Shown: one piece after another, positions 39,532-48,580 of the stretch
How the letters are laid out: the number at the start of each line of letters is the position of its first letter
Numbering within the stretch: position 1 is the stretch's first letter
IMG/VR virus record: IMGVR_UViG_3300024520_000072
Location: 1 to 61,647 of that record
Origin: a virus
Reading direction: 5' to 3' (one strand)
Length of the DNA stretch: 61,647 bases
Translations under genes and position numbers: made by a program
Notes under the pieces: model-generated
What the model was told of the DNA's origin: nothing
The model's input: only the letters and a program-made list of their open reading frames with translations
Databases searched by the model: none

Positions 39532-39972
39532 TCAGTCGGCCACGTAGGAGAACGTGAAGTATCCGACGCGCGACGCATCGGCCGCCGCCGTGAAGATGCA
39601 CTCCGCCCGCTCGTTCGATGCGTCGCCGTCGATGACCCCGACGTCCCCGGCTGCGTCCACGTAGGTCCCGTGGACCTCTGTGGCCGCCGCGACGTTCGCG
39701 ATCCCGTGGCCAGTGGGGAAGGCGATCCCGAAGGTCGTCGCCCCAGCCCCCGATGTGTCGACCGTTGCCGCCCCGGAGACAGTCACGGTATCGTCAACGC
39801 GCTGAAAGTGGCAGACGCCGACGATCGTGATCGTGTCGATGTTCCCGACGTCCGTCAGGGCGAGAGCTTCACTACCCCCGACATCCTTCGCGGCGGACGC
39901 TGCGTCCTGGGCGGCGTCGATGGCGTCCTGGGCGGCCCTGTGCTTCGCCGGGTTGAGATTGTGGAGCGCCAT
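39532..39972 (-). CDS. Virion protein, paralog of the previous gene (copy 1)
   Basis: A 146-residue protein starting MALHNLNPAKHRAAQDAIDA, paralogous to 39075-39512. The short N-terminal helical region followed by a beta-rich domain fits a small decoration protein. It is the first gene downstream of the major capsid gene and has a hairpin-like sequence upstream. No known family is certain. Confidence 0.75.
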   Translation of the reverse strand: MALHNLNPAKHRAAQDAIDAAQDAASAAKDVGGSEALALTDVGNIDTITIVGVCHFQRVDDTVTVSGAATVDTSGAGATTFGIAFPTGHGIANVAAATEVHGTYVDAAGDVGVIDGDASNERAECIFTAAADASRVGYFTFSYVAD

Positions 39973-39998
39973 GTGGTCGTCCTCCTCTGCGCCTGCCA

Positions 39999-40028
39999 GG
40001 GCGAGAGAGATTGGGCGTCTCTCCCGCC
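39999..40028. terminator. Hairpin downstream of the capsid gene
   Basis: GAGAGA at 40005-40010 pairs with TCTCTC at 40018-40023 around 7 bases, with outer GC pairs (GGGCG/CGCCC) nearby. It lies between the capsid gene stop and the paralog pair. It may attenuate or process the late transcript so that capsid mRNA is more abundant. It is weak and has no T run. Confidence 0.3.
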
Positions 40029-40053
40029 CGTCGGGCTGAGTGGCTTGTGGGTG

Positions 40054-41085
40054 CTACTGGACGATTGCTCCGAAGAAGTAGCCGAGGTCTGCCGAGACCA
40101 GCTTGAGGTCGTCACATGACTCGATCTCGACCCGGTCCGCCTTCTTGAGCGGGACGCGCTGCCGAAGGATCCGACTCCCGTCATCCGTCGCGCCGAGGTG
40201 ACCCGTCCAGGAGAACGTGTAGCCGGCGGCCGGCGTCATCCGACCCGGGACAGGCGGGCTATAGCTGAGGAGCGCGTTATTCGACGCGATGAAGGTGTGG
40301 ACGTTCGTCGCCCCCTTCTCGGCCGTGTTCTTGATCGCGTCCATGACGTGGATCTGATTCACCTCGAAGAGCGCGGCCAGCGCCTCCCGGTTCACGAGTG
40401 CCGTCGAGACGGTCTGCCCTCGATCGATCCGGCCCACGATGTCGGGGTGGTCGAGAAGGATGTCGTAGACCGTCCGGGCCAGGGTGAGCTGATTCGGCCG
40501 GAACCCGGTGATCGACTGGACGTAGCGCTTGCCCTGCCGGATGTCCTCAATCGGCGTCGAGGCCGCCAGGTTCCAGTACAGCTTGTCGTTATTCCCGGCG
40601 CTCGTCGGGTCGAAGGACCCAGCGGCCGTCGCGGTCGTGGCGCCGTCGACGTCGAAGGTCCAGGTATCGCCAGGAGCGCCGGCCGTGAAGTAGTCCGTCA
40701 CCCACCGGATCTCGCGGTTGATGAGGTGCTTCAGCGTGACGTAGCGCGTCGCCTCGCTGTCCTGGTCGAGCGGGTCGTCCTGGTTGTCCCGGACCTCGTC
40801 CGCGATGTCCTTGTGGAAGGCCCTGAGATTGCAGAAGTAGGTGGCCTGGTCGATCTCGTAGCCACCCCCAGCCGACTCGGTCGCCGGACCCCGGAGCTGC
40901 ATCTCGTCACGGTTGAAATCGCCGTGATCGTAGGTGAAGTAGATGTTCGAGCGCTTGTCGCTCGGGATGAGCGGGAAGACCTTCCCCGCGACGAAGCTGT
41001 CGTCCTCCTGGATGAAAGCGCTGGAGACGGCCCCGAGCGGCGTGTTGACGTGGACGTCGGATCGCGACGGCTCGATGAACGGCAT
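40054..41085 (-). CDS. Major capsid protein
   Basis: A 343-residue protein starting MPFIEPSRSDVHVNTPLGAV. The pattern (AGKVFPLIPSDKRSNIYFTY with RDEMQLRGPATESAGGGYEI, later FRPNQLTLARTVYDILLDHPDI) fits HK97-fold coat proteins of the Mu-like/E-like type, and the order after protease, scaffold and cement genes is correct. It has a good start and its neighbours are head genes. The length is normal. Confidence 0.82.
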   Translation of the reverse strand: MPFIEPSRSDVHVNTPLGAVSSAFIQEDDSFVAGKVFPLIPSDKRSNIYFTYDHGDFNRDEMQLRGPATESAGGGYEIDQATYFCNLRAFHKDIADEVRDNQDDPLDQDSEATRYVTLKHLINREIRWVTDYFTAGAPGDTWTFDVDGATTATAAGSFDPTSAGNNDKLYWNLAASTPIEDIRQGKRYVQSITGFRPNQLTLARTVYDILLDHPDIVGRIDRGQTVSTALVNREALAALFEVNQIHVMDAIKNTAEKGATNVHTFIASNNALLSYSPPVPGRMTPAAGYTFSWTGHLGATDDGSRILRQRVPLKKADRVEIESCDDLKLVSADLGYFFGAIVQ

Positions 41086-41185
41086 GATTGATTCCCCCCA
41101 AAATGATGATTTGGCTGTGATCGGGCTCGCCGGTCAGGCGACCTCGTCCTCCGTCGGCCTACTGGCCGCTTTCACCTCATTGACT
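41086..41185. other. Intergenic stretch before the capsid gene
   Basis: About 100 bases upstream of the capsid start. The stretch nearest the start is AT-richer than its surroundings (CAAAATGATGATTTGG at 41099-41114), and a short GC stem (CGGCC/GGCCG) lies near 41156-41168. It could act as a separate promoter or as an mRNA processing site ahead of the most expressed gene, but I see no clear promoter boxes. Confidence 0.3.
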
Positions 41186-41569
41186 CTATGCGCTGTCGCT
41201 GTTGACGGTCCTAACGCTCATGACGATCGGAACGATGTCTCCCGAGATTCCGCCCACCAGAAGGGGACCGACGACCAGATCGCCTCCGATGACCGACGCG
41301 GTGTCGCCGACGCCATCCGTTCCGGCTGAGACCATCAGCCCGCCGGAGATCGTCGCGCCCAGCTCGATTAGACCGACCGAGCCGTCGAAGATGGCGATCG
41401 GAAACTCCCCACCAGACGCCACGGACTCGGCAGCGATTCCCGACGCCAGATCGGTCGGGTCGTCAGTCTTGTCCCACGTCTGGTCGGACTGGGGATCGAC
41501 GAACCGATAGATCACGATCGCCTCACCTGCGAGGCCCGTGATGTTCTCCGTCGCTTCCGAATACGCCAT
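41186..41569 (-). CDS. Capsid cement-like protein, paralog 2 (DUF2190-like)
   Basis: A 127-residue protein starting MAYSEATENITGLAGEAIVI. It fits DUF2190-like capsid cement proteins: GEAIVIYRFVDP, a beta-rich body, and conserved VGLIELGATISGGLMVSAGT. Proteins of this type decorate and stabilise the head. It is a full-length paralog of 41647-42027 (shared QSDQTWD, FPIAxF, GLIELGATI, VGPLLVGG, RTVN). Confidence 0.75.
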   Translation of the reverse strand: MAYSEATENITGLAGEAIVIYRFVDPQSDQTWDKTDDPTDLASGIAAESVASGGEFPIAIFDGSVGLIELGATISGGLMVSAGTDGVGDTASVIGGDLVVGPLLVGGISGDIVPIVMSVRTVNSDSA

Positions 41570-41646
41570 GCCTGGTCTCCCTCTCGGGCAAGTTGCAAAT
41601 CTGGTCGTTCGCGGCCTGGTCGCGCTCCGCCCTTATCTCACGGACT

Positions 41647-42027
41647 CTACGTATCCTCGTTCACGGTCCTGGCGATCATCATAATCGGGACGATCTCTCC
41701 CGAGTCTCCGCCGACCAGGAGAGGGCCGACAAGCAACTCACCCCCCGAGGTCGAGGCGGCCGCCGCTACCCCGTTCGTTCCGGCGGAGACCATGACCGCA
41801 GCCGCGATCGTCGCGCCAAGCTCGATCAGACCGATTGCCCCGTTGAACGTGGCGATCGGGAATTCCACACCGGAGGCCACGGCCTCGGCGGAGATGCCTC
41901 CGACCAGATCGGCCGGGACGTCGGCCATGTCCCACGTCTGGTCGGACTGAGGGTTGACGAAGCGATAGATCGCCATCGTCTCGCCGGCGACGCCCGTGAT
42001 GTTCTTGGTCCCTACGGAATACGCCAT
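41647..42027 (-). CDS. Capsid cement-like protein, paralog 1 (DUF2190-like)
   Basis: A 126-residue protein starting MAYSVGTKNITGVAGETMAI, paralogous to 41186-41569. The duplication includes the leader: both genes are preceded by a ribosome site within GGGAGACCAG and by a related stretch with GCAACTCG/GCAACTTG and CGAACGACCA. Two cement variants on one head are implied if both are expressed. Confidence 0.75.
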   Translation of the reverse strand: MAYSVGTKNITGVAGETMAIYRFVNPQSDQTWDMADVPADLVGGISAEAVASGVEFPIATFNGAIGLIELGATIAAAVMVSAGTNGVAAAASTSGGELLVGPLLVGGDSGEIVPIMMIARTVNEDT

Positions 42028-42109
42028 GGTCTGGTCTCCCTCTGATCTTCACCCTCTCGGGGCGAGTTGCGAGCTGTGGTCGTTCGCGGTCTCCGTTGCC
42101 TGCCGCGTT

Positions 42110-43267
42110 CTACTGTTTGACGCTCTCCGCGTAGAGGCGCCGGCCTTCGGGCGTCTGGATGACCTTCGCCATCGCGACGTCCTCGCTGACGTTGTTCTCC
42201 CTGGCGTGCGCCTTCGAGAGCTTGTCCAGGTCCGCCTCCGGAGATCCCTCGACGGACTCGGCGGGCAGGCCGCCATGAGCGTCGAAGGCCTTGGAGATGG
42301 CCGTGTTCCCTGCCGTGACCTGCGCCATCGCAGCGTCCCTGGCCGGGCCTTCCGGGATCGTCTCGATCGCCTTCAGGAGCTGGACCGTCTCGGCCTCGGT
42401 CCCGGGCAGGGCGTTCAGGCCGCGGGCCGCCTTCGACAGGCGCTCCCCGGCCACCTCGTCCTCGGCCTTCTCCGCCCGGGCGCGGTCCTCGTCGCTCCGC
42501 TTCGCCAGCGTCAGCATGAGGTCGCCGTCGGACTTCCGGACCTTCACGAGGCCGTCGGTCGACGTGTAGACGACCGGGTCGGCCGCGTCCTTCGCCTTCT
42601 GGATCCGGTCCAGCTCGGCGTCGCGCTCGGTGCTGGACTTGGCCGCGAAGGCGGGCTTCGTGGAATCGTCGAGGGTGTCGAAGTGGGCCTTCTGGGTCGG
42701 CGTGAGCCCGCCGAGGATCGTCTGAAGGTCGGCGCGCGCTTCGGCCTTCTCTGCCCGCGCTTCGGCCTTCTCCAGTCGAGTCTCCAGGGCCTTGAGAGTC
42801 TTGTCGTCGGGCATCTCGGTCTCCTTCCGGACGGGGGTCCTCCCCGTCGTGGGGTGAGCTTTGTTCATCGCGGCGACCAGGGCGGTCGTCACGTCGGTCG
42901 CGTTGACCGTGTGGGTGTGGCTCAGGTTCTCGCCGATCTCGATCGTCCCGGCGGCGGCCAGGATCCAGGGATGGTCGTGGTGAGAGCCGTCCTCGGGATC
43001 GTTATCCCGCTGGAGGGTCGTCTCGCCGGCCGCCCCGTGGAGCCAGAGGATGTGGGTGTGGCCGTTCTCGGCGGAGGTCAGGATCCCTGGCGTGTCGCCC
43101 TTCCAGAGACGGCCGTCGGAGTCCTTCTCGATCTTCTCGCCGTCCTCCGGGTCGTGGCGCTTCATGAGGAGCGCGGTCGCGCCCTCCTGAGTCGGGACCG
43201 GGCAGCCTGCCAGGAAGTCGATCTGGATCTCGTCGAGGACCGTATAGGTCTGCTCTCGCTTCTTCAT
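42110..43267 (-). CDS. Scaffold-like protein with His-rich N-terminal domain
   Basis: A 385-residue protein starting MKKREQTYTVLDEIQIDFLA. The first 150 residues hold a His-rich region (GHTHILWLHG, GSHHDHPW, LSHTHT), typical of phage proteins fused to a scaffold. The C-terminal 230 residues are a charged coiled-coil scaffold (RLEKAEARAEKAEARADLQ, then TQKAHFDTLD). The overlap with the protease gene by ATGA supports a protease-scaffold pair that is removed during head maturation. Confidence 0.75.
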   Translation of the reverse strand: MKKREQTYTVLDEIQIDFLAGCPVPTQEGATALLMKRHDPEDGEKIEKDSDGRLWKGDTPGILTSAENGHTHILWLHGAAGETTLQRDNDPEDGSHHDHPWILAAAGTIEIGENLSHTHTVNATDVTTALVAAMNKAHPTTGRTPVRKETEMPDDKTLKALETRLEKAEARAEKAEARADLQTILGGLTPTQKAHFDTLDDSTKPAFAAKSSTERDAELDRIQKAKDAADPVVYTSTDGLVKVRKSDGDLMLTLAKRSDEDRARAEKAEDEVAGERLSKAARGLNALPGTEAETVQLLKAIETIPEGPARDAAMAQVTAGNTAISKAFDAHGGLPAESVEGSPEADLDKLSKAHARENNVSEDVAMAKVIQTPEGRRLYAESVKQ

Positions 43268-43680
43268 GCCGCGACCCTCTCGTCGTGAGAGGCGCGGACC
43301 CATCCGCCGATTGAAAACCCTTTGTATTCGCCGGAGACGTACTTCGCGAGGAGGTCGGGCTCGGGGGCGGCGGCGATCATCCAGCCGGTCCGCTCGCAGG
43401 TGATCCCGTAAGCCTTCGCGATCTCAGTCGTGAGGGGAAAGTGGAAGCGAACGACGCCGGCCTGGACCTCGTCGTGGCAGTCGTCCATGGCGCCGGAGTT
43501 GATCGAGAAGTCCAGGGCGCCCTTCAGCATGACCGATTCGGGGATATGCTCGTTCTGGCGGTCGACGTAGGGAGCGCCTGATTCGGTACAGACGACGCCC
43601 CAGCCGAAGACTAGACCGAGGTCGGCGTCGACCTTGGCTAGCTTGCACTCGACCCGGAACTTCGTCCCCTCGTCGGGCAT
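43264..43680 (-). CDS. Prohead protease, XkdF-like
   Basis: A 138-residue protein of the XkdF/S78-type group. It has FGWGVVCTESGAPYVDRQNE (the D-x-x-x-D start), a conserved His (DCHDEVQAGVVRF), and the end YVSGEYKGFSIGGW, a hallmark of XkdF-like proteases. These enzymes cleave scaffold and coat proteins during head maturation. It lies directly upstream of the scaffold gene. Confidence 0.8.
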   Translation of the reverse strand: MPDEGTKFRVECKLAKVDADLGLVFGWGVVCTESGAPYVDRQNEHIPESVMLKGALDFSINSGAMDDCHDEVQAGVVRFHFPLTTEIAKAYGITCERTGWMIAAAPEPDLLAKYVSGEYKGFSIGGWVRASHDERVAA

Positions 43681-43762
43681 CGTCCTGGAGCCCCCCAGCT
43701 CCTGGCGGCGTGCAGCTCAGAGAATACAGATCGGATTGAGTCGCGCCACACCCCGAGACGAA

Positions 43763-44824
43763 TCAGGCGGCCTCGACGAACCTGGGCGGAGTCGGGAGGG
43801 GCTGGACGGCGCGGCGGTTCCTGGCGGCGCGCTTCAGCTTGCGGGCCACGACACAGCGACAGTTGACCGTGTCCGAGGCCGGGCCGAGCGGGTCTCCAGG
43901 GAAGCGGAGGTGGTTCCCGTTCCCGGAGATGAAGGGCTCGCCCAGGGGCCTCTTCTGGCCCTCCATGGCGGCGTGAGAGGGCCGGCGCTTCTCGTCCGGG
44001 GCGGTCCTCCAGGTCGACTCGACGTCCTGGGGCTGGACGGCGCCGCTCTCGACGGCCTGGAACCACATCTCGCGCTCTCCGGCGTGGATCGCCGCGACCG
44101 TCTCCGTCCTGGCGATCACGTTCGCGCGAAATTGGACGTAGCGCGCCTGGTAGCGGTCGACCATGCGATCGATCTGAGCCGGCGTCAGGATCCGGTCCCC
44201 CCTCGCCACGGCCCGGAGCGTCGAGTCGAAGCGCCGGTCCCGGAGCTGACGACGCATCGCCTGGTTTATCGCCCCGGCCGTCCCCTGTTCGAGCTGGCGG
44301 CGGAAGTTCACGACATGGCCGGCCTGTTTCCGGGTGAGCCCGATCGACCCCTTCAGAGCGCGGGCCTGCTCGATCGGGGCCAGGCCGCGGTCGAAGGCGT
44401 CCCGGAGTAGGACCTGAGTCGCGGCCCTCTGGTCTCTGGTGAAGTCCGCCACGAGCCGGAGGCGCTCGCGCTGGAGCGTCTCGATTGACCTGGCGTTCAG
44501 GGAGCTGAAGTCGAAGAGGGTGTCCACCTGATCTCGCAGGACGGCGGCCGCGCTGAGCCCGACTGAGGCGTAGACCTGCTCCAGGGAGGACGCGAAGCCC
44601 TCGGCGACGCCCTCCGTCACCACTAGGGCCTCATTGACCCGGCCGGCCTCCAGGAGGACGCCGATCTCCTCCAGGGTCGCCAGGTCCTTCGAGGCATTGA
44701 TGAGCCGCAACCAGCGGCGGCGCATCGCGGGCTCCAGGCGGTCGATGAGGGCGGCGATGTCCGTGAGCTGGAGCAGGGCGGCGTCTGTCGCCGTGACCGA
44801 GACCGGAAGAGCGCCGAAGCTCAC
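43763..44824 (-). CDS. Head morphogenesis protein, Mu F-like
   Basis: A 353-residue protein. The last 150 residues fit the Mu F/SPP1 gp7-like domain: VIARTETVAAIHAGEREMWF, STWRTAPDEKRRPSHAAMEG, and LRFPGDPLGPASDTVNCRCV. The rest is helical. It helps assemble the portal and head. The order after the portal and DnaT-like gene fits. Confidence 0.85.
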   Translation of the reverse strand: MSFGALPVSVTATDAALLQLTDIAALIDRLEPAMRRRWLRLINASKDLATLEEIGVLLEAGRVNEALVVTEGVAEGFASSLEQVYASVGLSAAAVLRDQVDTLFDFSSLNARSIETLQRERLRLVADFTRDQRAATQVLLRDAFDRGLAPIEQARALKGSIGLTRKQAGHVVNFRRQLEQGTAGAINQAMRRQLRDRRFDSTLRAVARGDRILTPAQIDRMVDRYQARYVQFRANVIARTETVAAIHAGEREMWFQAVESGAVQPQDVESTWRTAPDEKRRPSHAAMEGQKRPLGEPFISGNGNHLRFPGDPLGPASDTVNCRCVVARKLKRAARNRRAVQPLPTPPRFVEAA

Positions 44825-45453
44825 GGGAGCCCGCCGTCGCTATAGCCGAAGTCGTCCGCGTCGTCCGCGAAGGCCGAGACGGCGTCGGTCCCGGAGGTGA
44901 ACGAGAGGACGAGCCCGGAGCGGCCGGCCAGGAACTGTCCGATCAGGTCCATCACGATCCCGGGGTAGGGGTTCGAGCTGCCGAGCGTCGGGGTGAAGTA
45001 TTGAGTCTCCGACGAGACCGTGAGGGCCCCCTCCACGCGCTGGGTGGACTTCTCGACCTTCACGTTCGAGCCCGTCGGATCGGCCGTCTGGACCGTGGCG
45101 TCGTTCAGGAGCGCGAGGGCTAGCTCGAAGTTCCCATCGATCACGTCCTGGGGGATCGAGGCGGAGTCGATCGCGACTCCGTTCTTGTCCGTGAGCCCCG
45201 TCCTCCCCCACTCCAGGGGCTGAGTCCCGGCCGGCTGGCTCACCGGGTCGCTCTTGTCGATCGGGAGCGTGGGGTCCCCCAGCCAGCTCTCGCGCTCGAA
45301 GACGCGGGACGCCGTGACGAGGAGCTGATTCCGGACCGAGGAGTCCGCCGCCAGCCAGGGCGCTCCATGGGAGGCCGCCTTGAAATACTCGTCCGCGGCG
45401 GCCTTGTCCTCGTAGACCGGATGGAACGTGGCGCCGATCTTGATGTTCGGCAT
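44821..45453 (-). CDS. DnaT-like head-tail adaptor
   Basis: A 210-residue protein with the opening DKAAADEYFKAASHGAPWLA and the helical pattern around NQLLVTASRVFERESWLGDP, found in the DnaT-like/head-tail adaptor family. Despite its name the family is a connector in phages. The C-terminus is Ser/Asp-rich. It overlaps the head morphogenesis start by four bases. Confidence 0.65.
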   Translation of the reverse strand: MPNIKIGATFHPVYEDKAAADEYFKAASHGAPWLAADSSVRNQLLVTASRVFERESWLGDPTLPIDKSDPVSQPAGTQPLEWGRTGLTDKNGVAIDSASIPQDVIDGNFELALALLNDATVQTADPTGSNVKVEKSTQRVEGALTVSSETQYFTPTLGSSNPYPGIVMDLIGQFLAGRSGLVLSFTSGTDAVSAFADDADDFGYSDGGLP

Positions 45454-45462
45454 GGCGGCCCC

Positions 45463-47520
45463 CTACGTCTGGGTGATGTCTGGGAGGATCGTGTACTTCC
45501 CTTTGATGATCGTCCGGGTCTCCGGGACGTCGTCGATCTGCTCGACGTCGAAGAAATACTCCCCGGGGTCCTGGGTGTGGTTCACGATCGTCGGGCTGAA
45601 GGTGACGATCCCGGTCGTCGGAGCCGAGAAGTCTCCGTCTAGCTGGAAGAGGTTGGAGAGCGCGTCCGATGGCTCCTCGCTCGGGTCCACGGTCAGGGTG
45701 AACGAGTCGTAGTTCGTGAGGTCCAGCGCCGCGCCGTCCTCGTCCGTGAGAGCGAAGGAGAAGGACTTTGAGTCGCGCTTCGTCACCTCAATGTCGACCT
45801 CGACCGGGCTAATATCGAGCGTCTCTGCCACAGTGTCCTCCGTCGCCGGCCCACCTTCGGAGGGGGTCGGTAGTGGAACGGTCATAGTAGCGGCCGGGAC
45901 CGCAGTGGTCAGGGCGGCGTCCTGGACGGAGACCGTGGCCTCCGTGTCGGCAGTAGCGGCGGCGATCTCCGTGGAGACGATGGCGGCGGCGATCTCCGTG
46001 GAGCGCTCCGGGGTGGTGAGGGTCGCCGCGGGGACGGCCACGGCCTCCGGAGTGGTCCCCGGCCCGACCGTGAGGAGCGGGATCGAGGGCTGAGCGGCCT
46101 CCTGGGTGGCCTCTATGACGATCGTGCGGACCGCGTCGGCGAGCTGGGCGGTCGTCGTCACGTTGGCCAGGGCGGCCTCGACGATGGCCGTGGCGACCGG
46201 CAGGGTCATCGTAGGATCCGATACCTCCACGAGGTAGGCGACCAGATCCACGACCGCGTCCTCGACGGTCAGGGCGGCGTCGATCGTGAAGCTGAAATCG
46301 AACGAGGCGGCCAGCTCAAAGGCGTACCGGACGACGAGGACCGGCCCGTAGTAGTCGGTTCCGTCGACGTCCTGGGGCGTGGCGTGCTCGGCGGAGCGCC
46401 ACTGCCGGTCCTGGCCGGAGGTCGGAGGGTCGGGATCCTGGACCACCACGCCAGGCAGGAACGAGAAAGAGAGGACGTCGTTCCCGGCCCGAGCGTCGAG
46501 ACCGTCCTGGACCCAGGACGTGAAGTTCGTCAGTGTGACGTCGGGCGAGAGCAGCGTGTCGCCGAGACTGTACTGATCGCCAGCGACGAACTCGGGGAAG
46601 ACGAAGCCCTCGGAGGCAGAGCCAGCGGCGTCCCGGTCGCCGTTTCCGATCTTCTGCTCGACGCCGTGGATGTAGGACGGGCTCCCGAACGCCTGGATGG
46701 ATGGGCCGAACGACAGGCCGTTCTCTGCGCCGCCGTTTAGGATCGTGTCCATCCCGAAGAAGACCTCGCCCGCCGTGGTGTCGCTGAAGGACACCTCCAC
46801 GATCCGGACGTCGCCCGGCGCCGCAGCGATGGGAGCGGGTAGGACGAACTCAAACTCGACGACTGTGAATGGAAACACGCTCGGGAGATCGAGGACGTCT
46901 CGGTCGTTGGATGTGGCGAGGAGCGTGCCCTTCTTGTAGCTGCCAGACGCGCCGGTCGCCTCGTAGACCTTCGCAACGCACGTCCCAGTCGGAGCCGGGA
47001 CCGCCAGCCGCCGCATGAACATCGAGACGGTCTCAAGCTGCCCGTTGCCTCCCGTGTCTAGGACGAGGACCTGACCGACGGAGTCGCTTCCGTAGAACCC
47101 CTCGTGGACGTTGTGCTCGAAGGGGACCGTCGCAGTCGTGATCCCGAGCTGAGTCGAGGCCGTGTCACGGGCGCGACAGTTGTATTGGGCTTGCTGGTGG
47201 ATCGTCTCCGTCGTGCTGTCGACGTTGGGCGTCGTGCCGTCTTTGTAGCGCCAGATCCTGGAATCGAAGACGTCCGCGCTATTCGCGTCCGCCGTCAGAT
47301 AGATCCCGGCGGCCACAACGACGGCCCCGAGCGGGACCGCGGAGACGTCGAATTGAATGTTCGAGCCGATATCGAGCGCGATCTTCGCCGAGTCCTTCCC
47401 GACCCAGTCATAGGTCGAGCCGTAGACGGTCGAGTTCGTCGTCTGCGCGGCCGTGAAACGGACCTCGCTGGTCTGGACTGAGTTGATCGCCGACGACCTG
47501 ACGCAATAGGCAGTCGGCAT
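45463..47520 (-). CDS. Large head or neck fibre protein with BppU-like C-terminus
   Basis: A 685-residue protein. The first 370 residues are beta-rich with many Thr, Ser and Gly, as in fibres. A low-complexity part (residues 440-560) repeats Ala/Thr/Glu/Val (AAAIVSTEIAAATADTEATV). The last 110 residues (DIEVTKRDSKSFSFALTDED, then YDSFTLTVDP) match the N-terminal domain of BppU-type baseplate proteins. It lies among head genes, so a head fibre or neck whisker is more likely than a baseplate. Confidence 0.65.
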   Translation of the reverse strand: MPTAYCVRSSAINSVQTSEVRFTAAQTTNSTVYGSTYDWVGKDSAKIALDIGSNIQFDVSAVPLGAVVVAAGIYLTADANSADVFDSRIWRYKDGTTPNVDSTTETIHQQAQYNCRARDTASTQLGITTATVPFEHNVHEGFYGSDSVGQVLVLDTGGNGQLETVSMFMRRLAVPAPTGTCVAKVYEATGASGSYKKGTLLATSNDRDVLDLPSVFPFTVVEFEFVLPAPIAAAPGDVRIVEVSFSDTTAGEVFFGMDTILNGGAENGLSFGPSIQAFGSPSYIHGVEQKIGNGDRDAAGSASEGFVFPEFVAGDQYSLGDTLLSPDVTLTNFTSWVQDGLDARAGNDVLSFSFLPGVVVQDPDPPTSGQDRQWRSAEHATPQDVDGTDYYGPVLVVRYAFELAASFDFSFTIDAALTVEDAVVDLVAYLVEVSDPTMTLPVATAIVEAALANVTTTAQLADAVRTIVIEATQEAAQPSIPLLTVGPGTTPEAVAVPAATLTTPERSTEIAAAIVSTEIAAATADTEATVSVQDAALTTAVPAATMTVPLPTPSEGGPATEDTVAETLDISPVEVDIEVTKRDSKSFSFALTDEDGAALDLTNYDSFTLTVDPSEEPSDALSNLFQLDGDFSAPTTGIVTFSPTIVNHTQDPGEYFFDVEQIDDVPETRTIIKGKYTILPDITQT

Positions 47521-47522
47521 CG

Positions 47523-48146
47523 CTAGCGCCCGTCTGCGAAGCCCACGGGAGCCACACGTCTCTCGATGCTCTCCATGTATTCGGTGGGGCCATACTTGGG
47601 GTGGGGTCTGAAGTGGGTCTTGAAGACGAGGCCCCGCGCCTCGATCAGCTCGCGGAATCCTGGCACTTCAATGAGTCCCCACTGGTGGGTCGGGTCTTCG
47701 CCGGCCCTCTGGTCCGGGAAGGTCCACTTCCGGATCCGAGTCTTCCCGCCTCCTCTCATCTCAAGCGGGACGCTCAGGAGGTAGCTTCCGATCTCCGCCA
47801 CCTTCTTGACGTAGTTCGGATCCTTGACGTGGAGCAGACACGGCGCCATCTGGACGTTCACGTCCCAGAGTCCGGGCTTCAGCGAGCGCGTCTGGAAGCC
47901 GATCAGAGACCAGGAGCCGTAGAACTTCCCGTCGCGCCTGAGAGCGAAGACGTTGATCGCGTTCTGGGGCTCGGGCTTACTGTCGGCGCGGCACGTCTTT
48001 AGCCTCTCGCCACGGCCCCGCTGGATTATCATGGCGTTCTCCCAGCGCTCCTCCCAGGCGTGGACCCTCTCTGCCAGCCTCCGGTCGCCGCCAACATCCA
48101 CCAGCGCCCAGGGACCGAAGCGGATCGTCTCGAATCGTGCGGCCAT
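47523..48146 (-). CDS. Hypothetical protein
   Basis: A 207-residue protein starting MAARFETIRFGPWALVDVGG. Patterns such as NAINVFALRRDGKFYGSWSL and GLIEVPGFRELIEARGLVFK give an alpha-beta look, as in small acyltransferase-like folds, but no catalytic motif is certain. It lies between two putative fibre genes. The function is unknown. Confidence 0.65.
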   Translation of the reverse strand: MAARFETIRFGPWALVDVGGDRRLAERVHAWEERWENAMIIQRGRGERLKTCRADSKPEPQNAINVFALRRDGKFYGSWSLIGFQTRSLKPGLWDVNVQMAPCLLHVKDPNYVKKVAEIGSYLLSVPLEMRGGGKTRIRKWTFPDQRAGEDPTHQWGLIEVPGFRELIEARGLVFKTHFRPHPKYGPTEYMESIERRVAPVGFADGR

Positions 48147-48157
48147 GGGGGGGCCTC

Positions 48158-48571
48158 CTATGCCCAGTTCATGTCGAGGGCTTGAATCGGGAATAGCGCC
48201 TGTTGTCCGCTCGTGATGTCGGCGGAGTCATCTAGGGCCGTGCGGCCAAAGTAGGGCGTCGAGTCCGTGAGGTGGCCGATCAGAGCGATCCACCCGACGT
48301 CCCCCCAGTCAGCCGTCGCCACACCGAAATCGATCACGACGTTATTGGACCGTGAGACGGGAGGGGACGTGCCCAGGGTCACATACAGCATATTGTCAGT
48401 AAGAAGCTGTCGCTCGTAGCTGCCTCCGGACACCTCGACCCCGCCCAGTGACGTGTAGCCTGGGTCCGACAAGAACAAGCCAGCGTAGAGCGCCGCCGGG
48501 GCCGTGTAATCAATTGCGTCGACTAGATGTCGAGACAGCGCGTACCCGTAGATCCTGGACGCATCCGACAT
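48158..48571 (-). CDS. Phage fibre-type structural protein
   Basis: A 137-residue protein starting MSDASRIYGYALSRHLVDAI. The sequence has the pattern PAALYAGLFLSDPGYTSLGG, VEVSGGSYERQLL, FGVATADWGDVGWIALI and SADITSGQQALFPIQALDM, which recurs in short phage head or tail fibre proteins. A good ribosome site (GGAGGCG) precedes it. It follows the portal gene. Confidence 0.7.
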   Translation of the reverse strand: MSDASRIYGYALSRHLVDAIDYTAPAALYAGLFLSDPGYTSLGGVEVSGGSYERQLLTDNMLYVTLGTSPPVSRSNNVVIDFGVATADWGDVGWIALIGHLTDSTPYFGRTALDDSADITSGQQALFPIQALDMNWA

Positions 48572-48580
48572 CGGCGCCTC

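Noticed and set aside
47523-48146. Acetyltransferase assignment for the 207-residue protein
   Set aside because: Only a vague alpha-beta pattern was visible and no acetyl-CoA motif.
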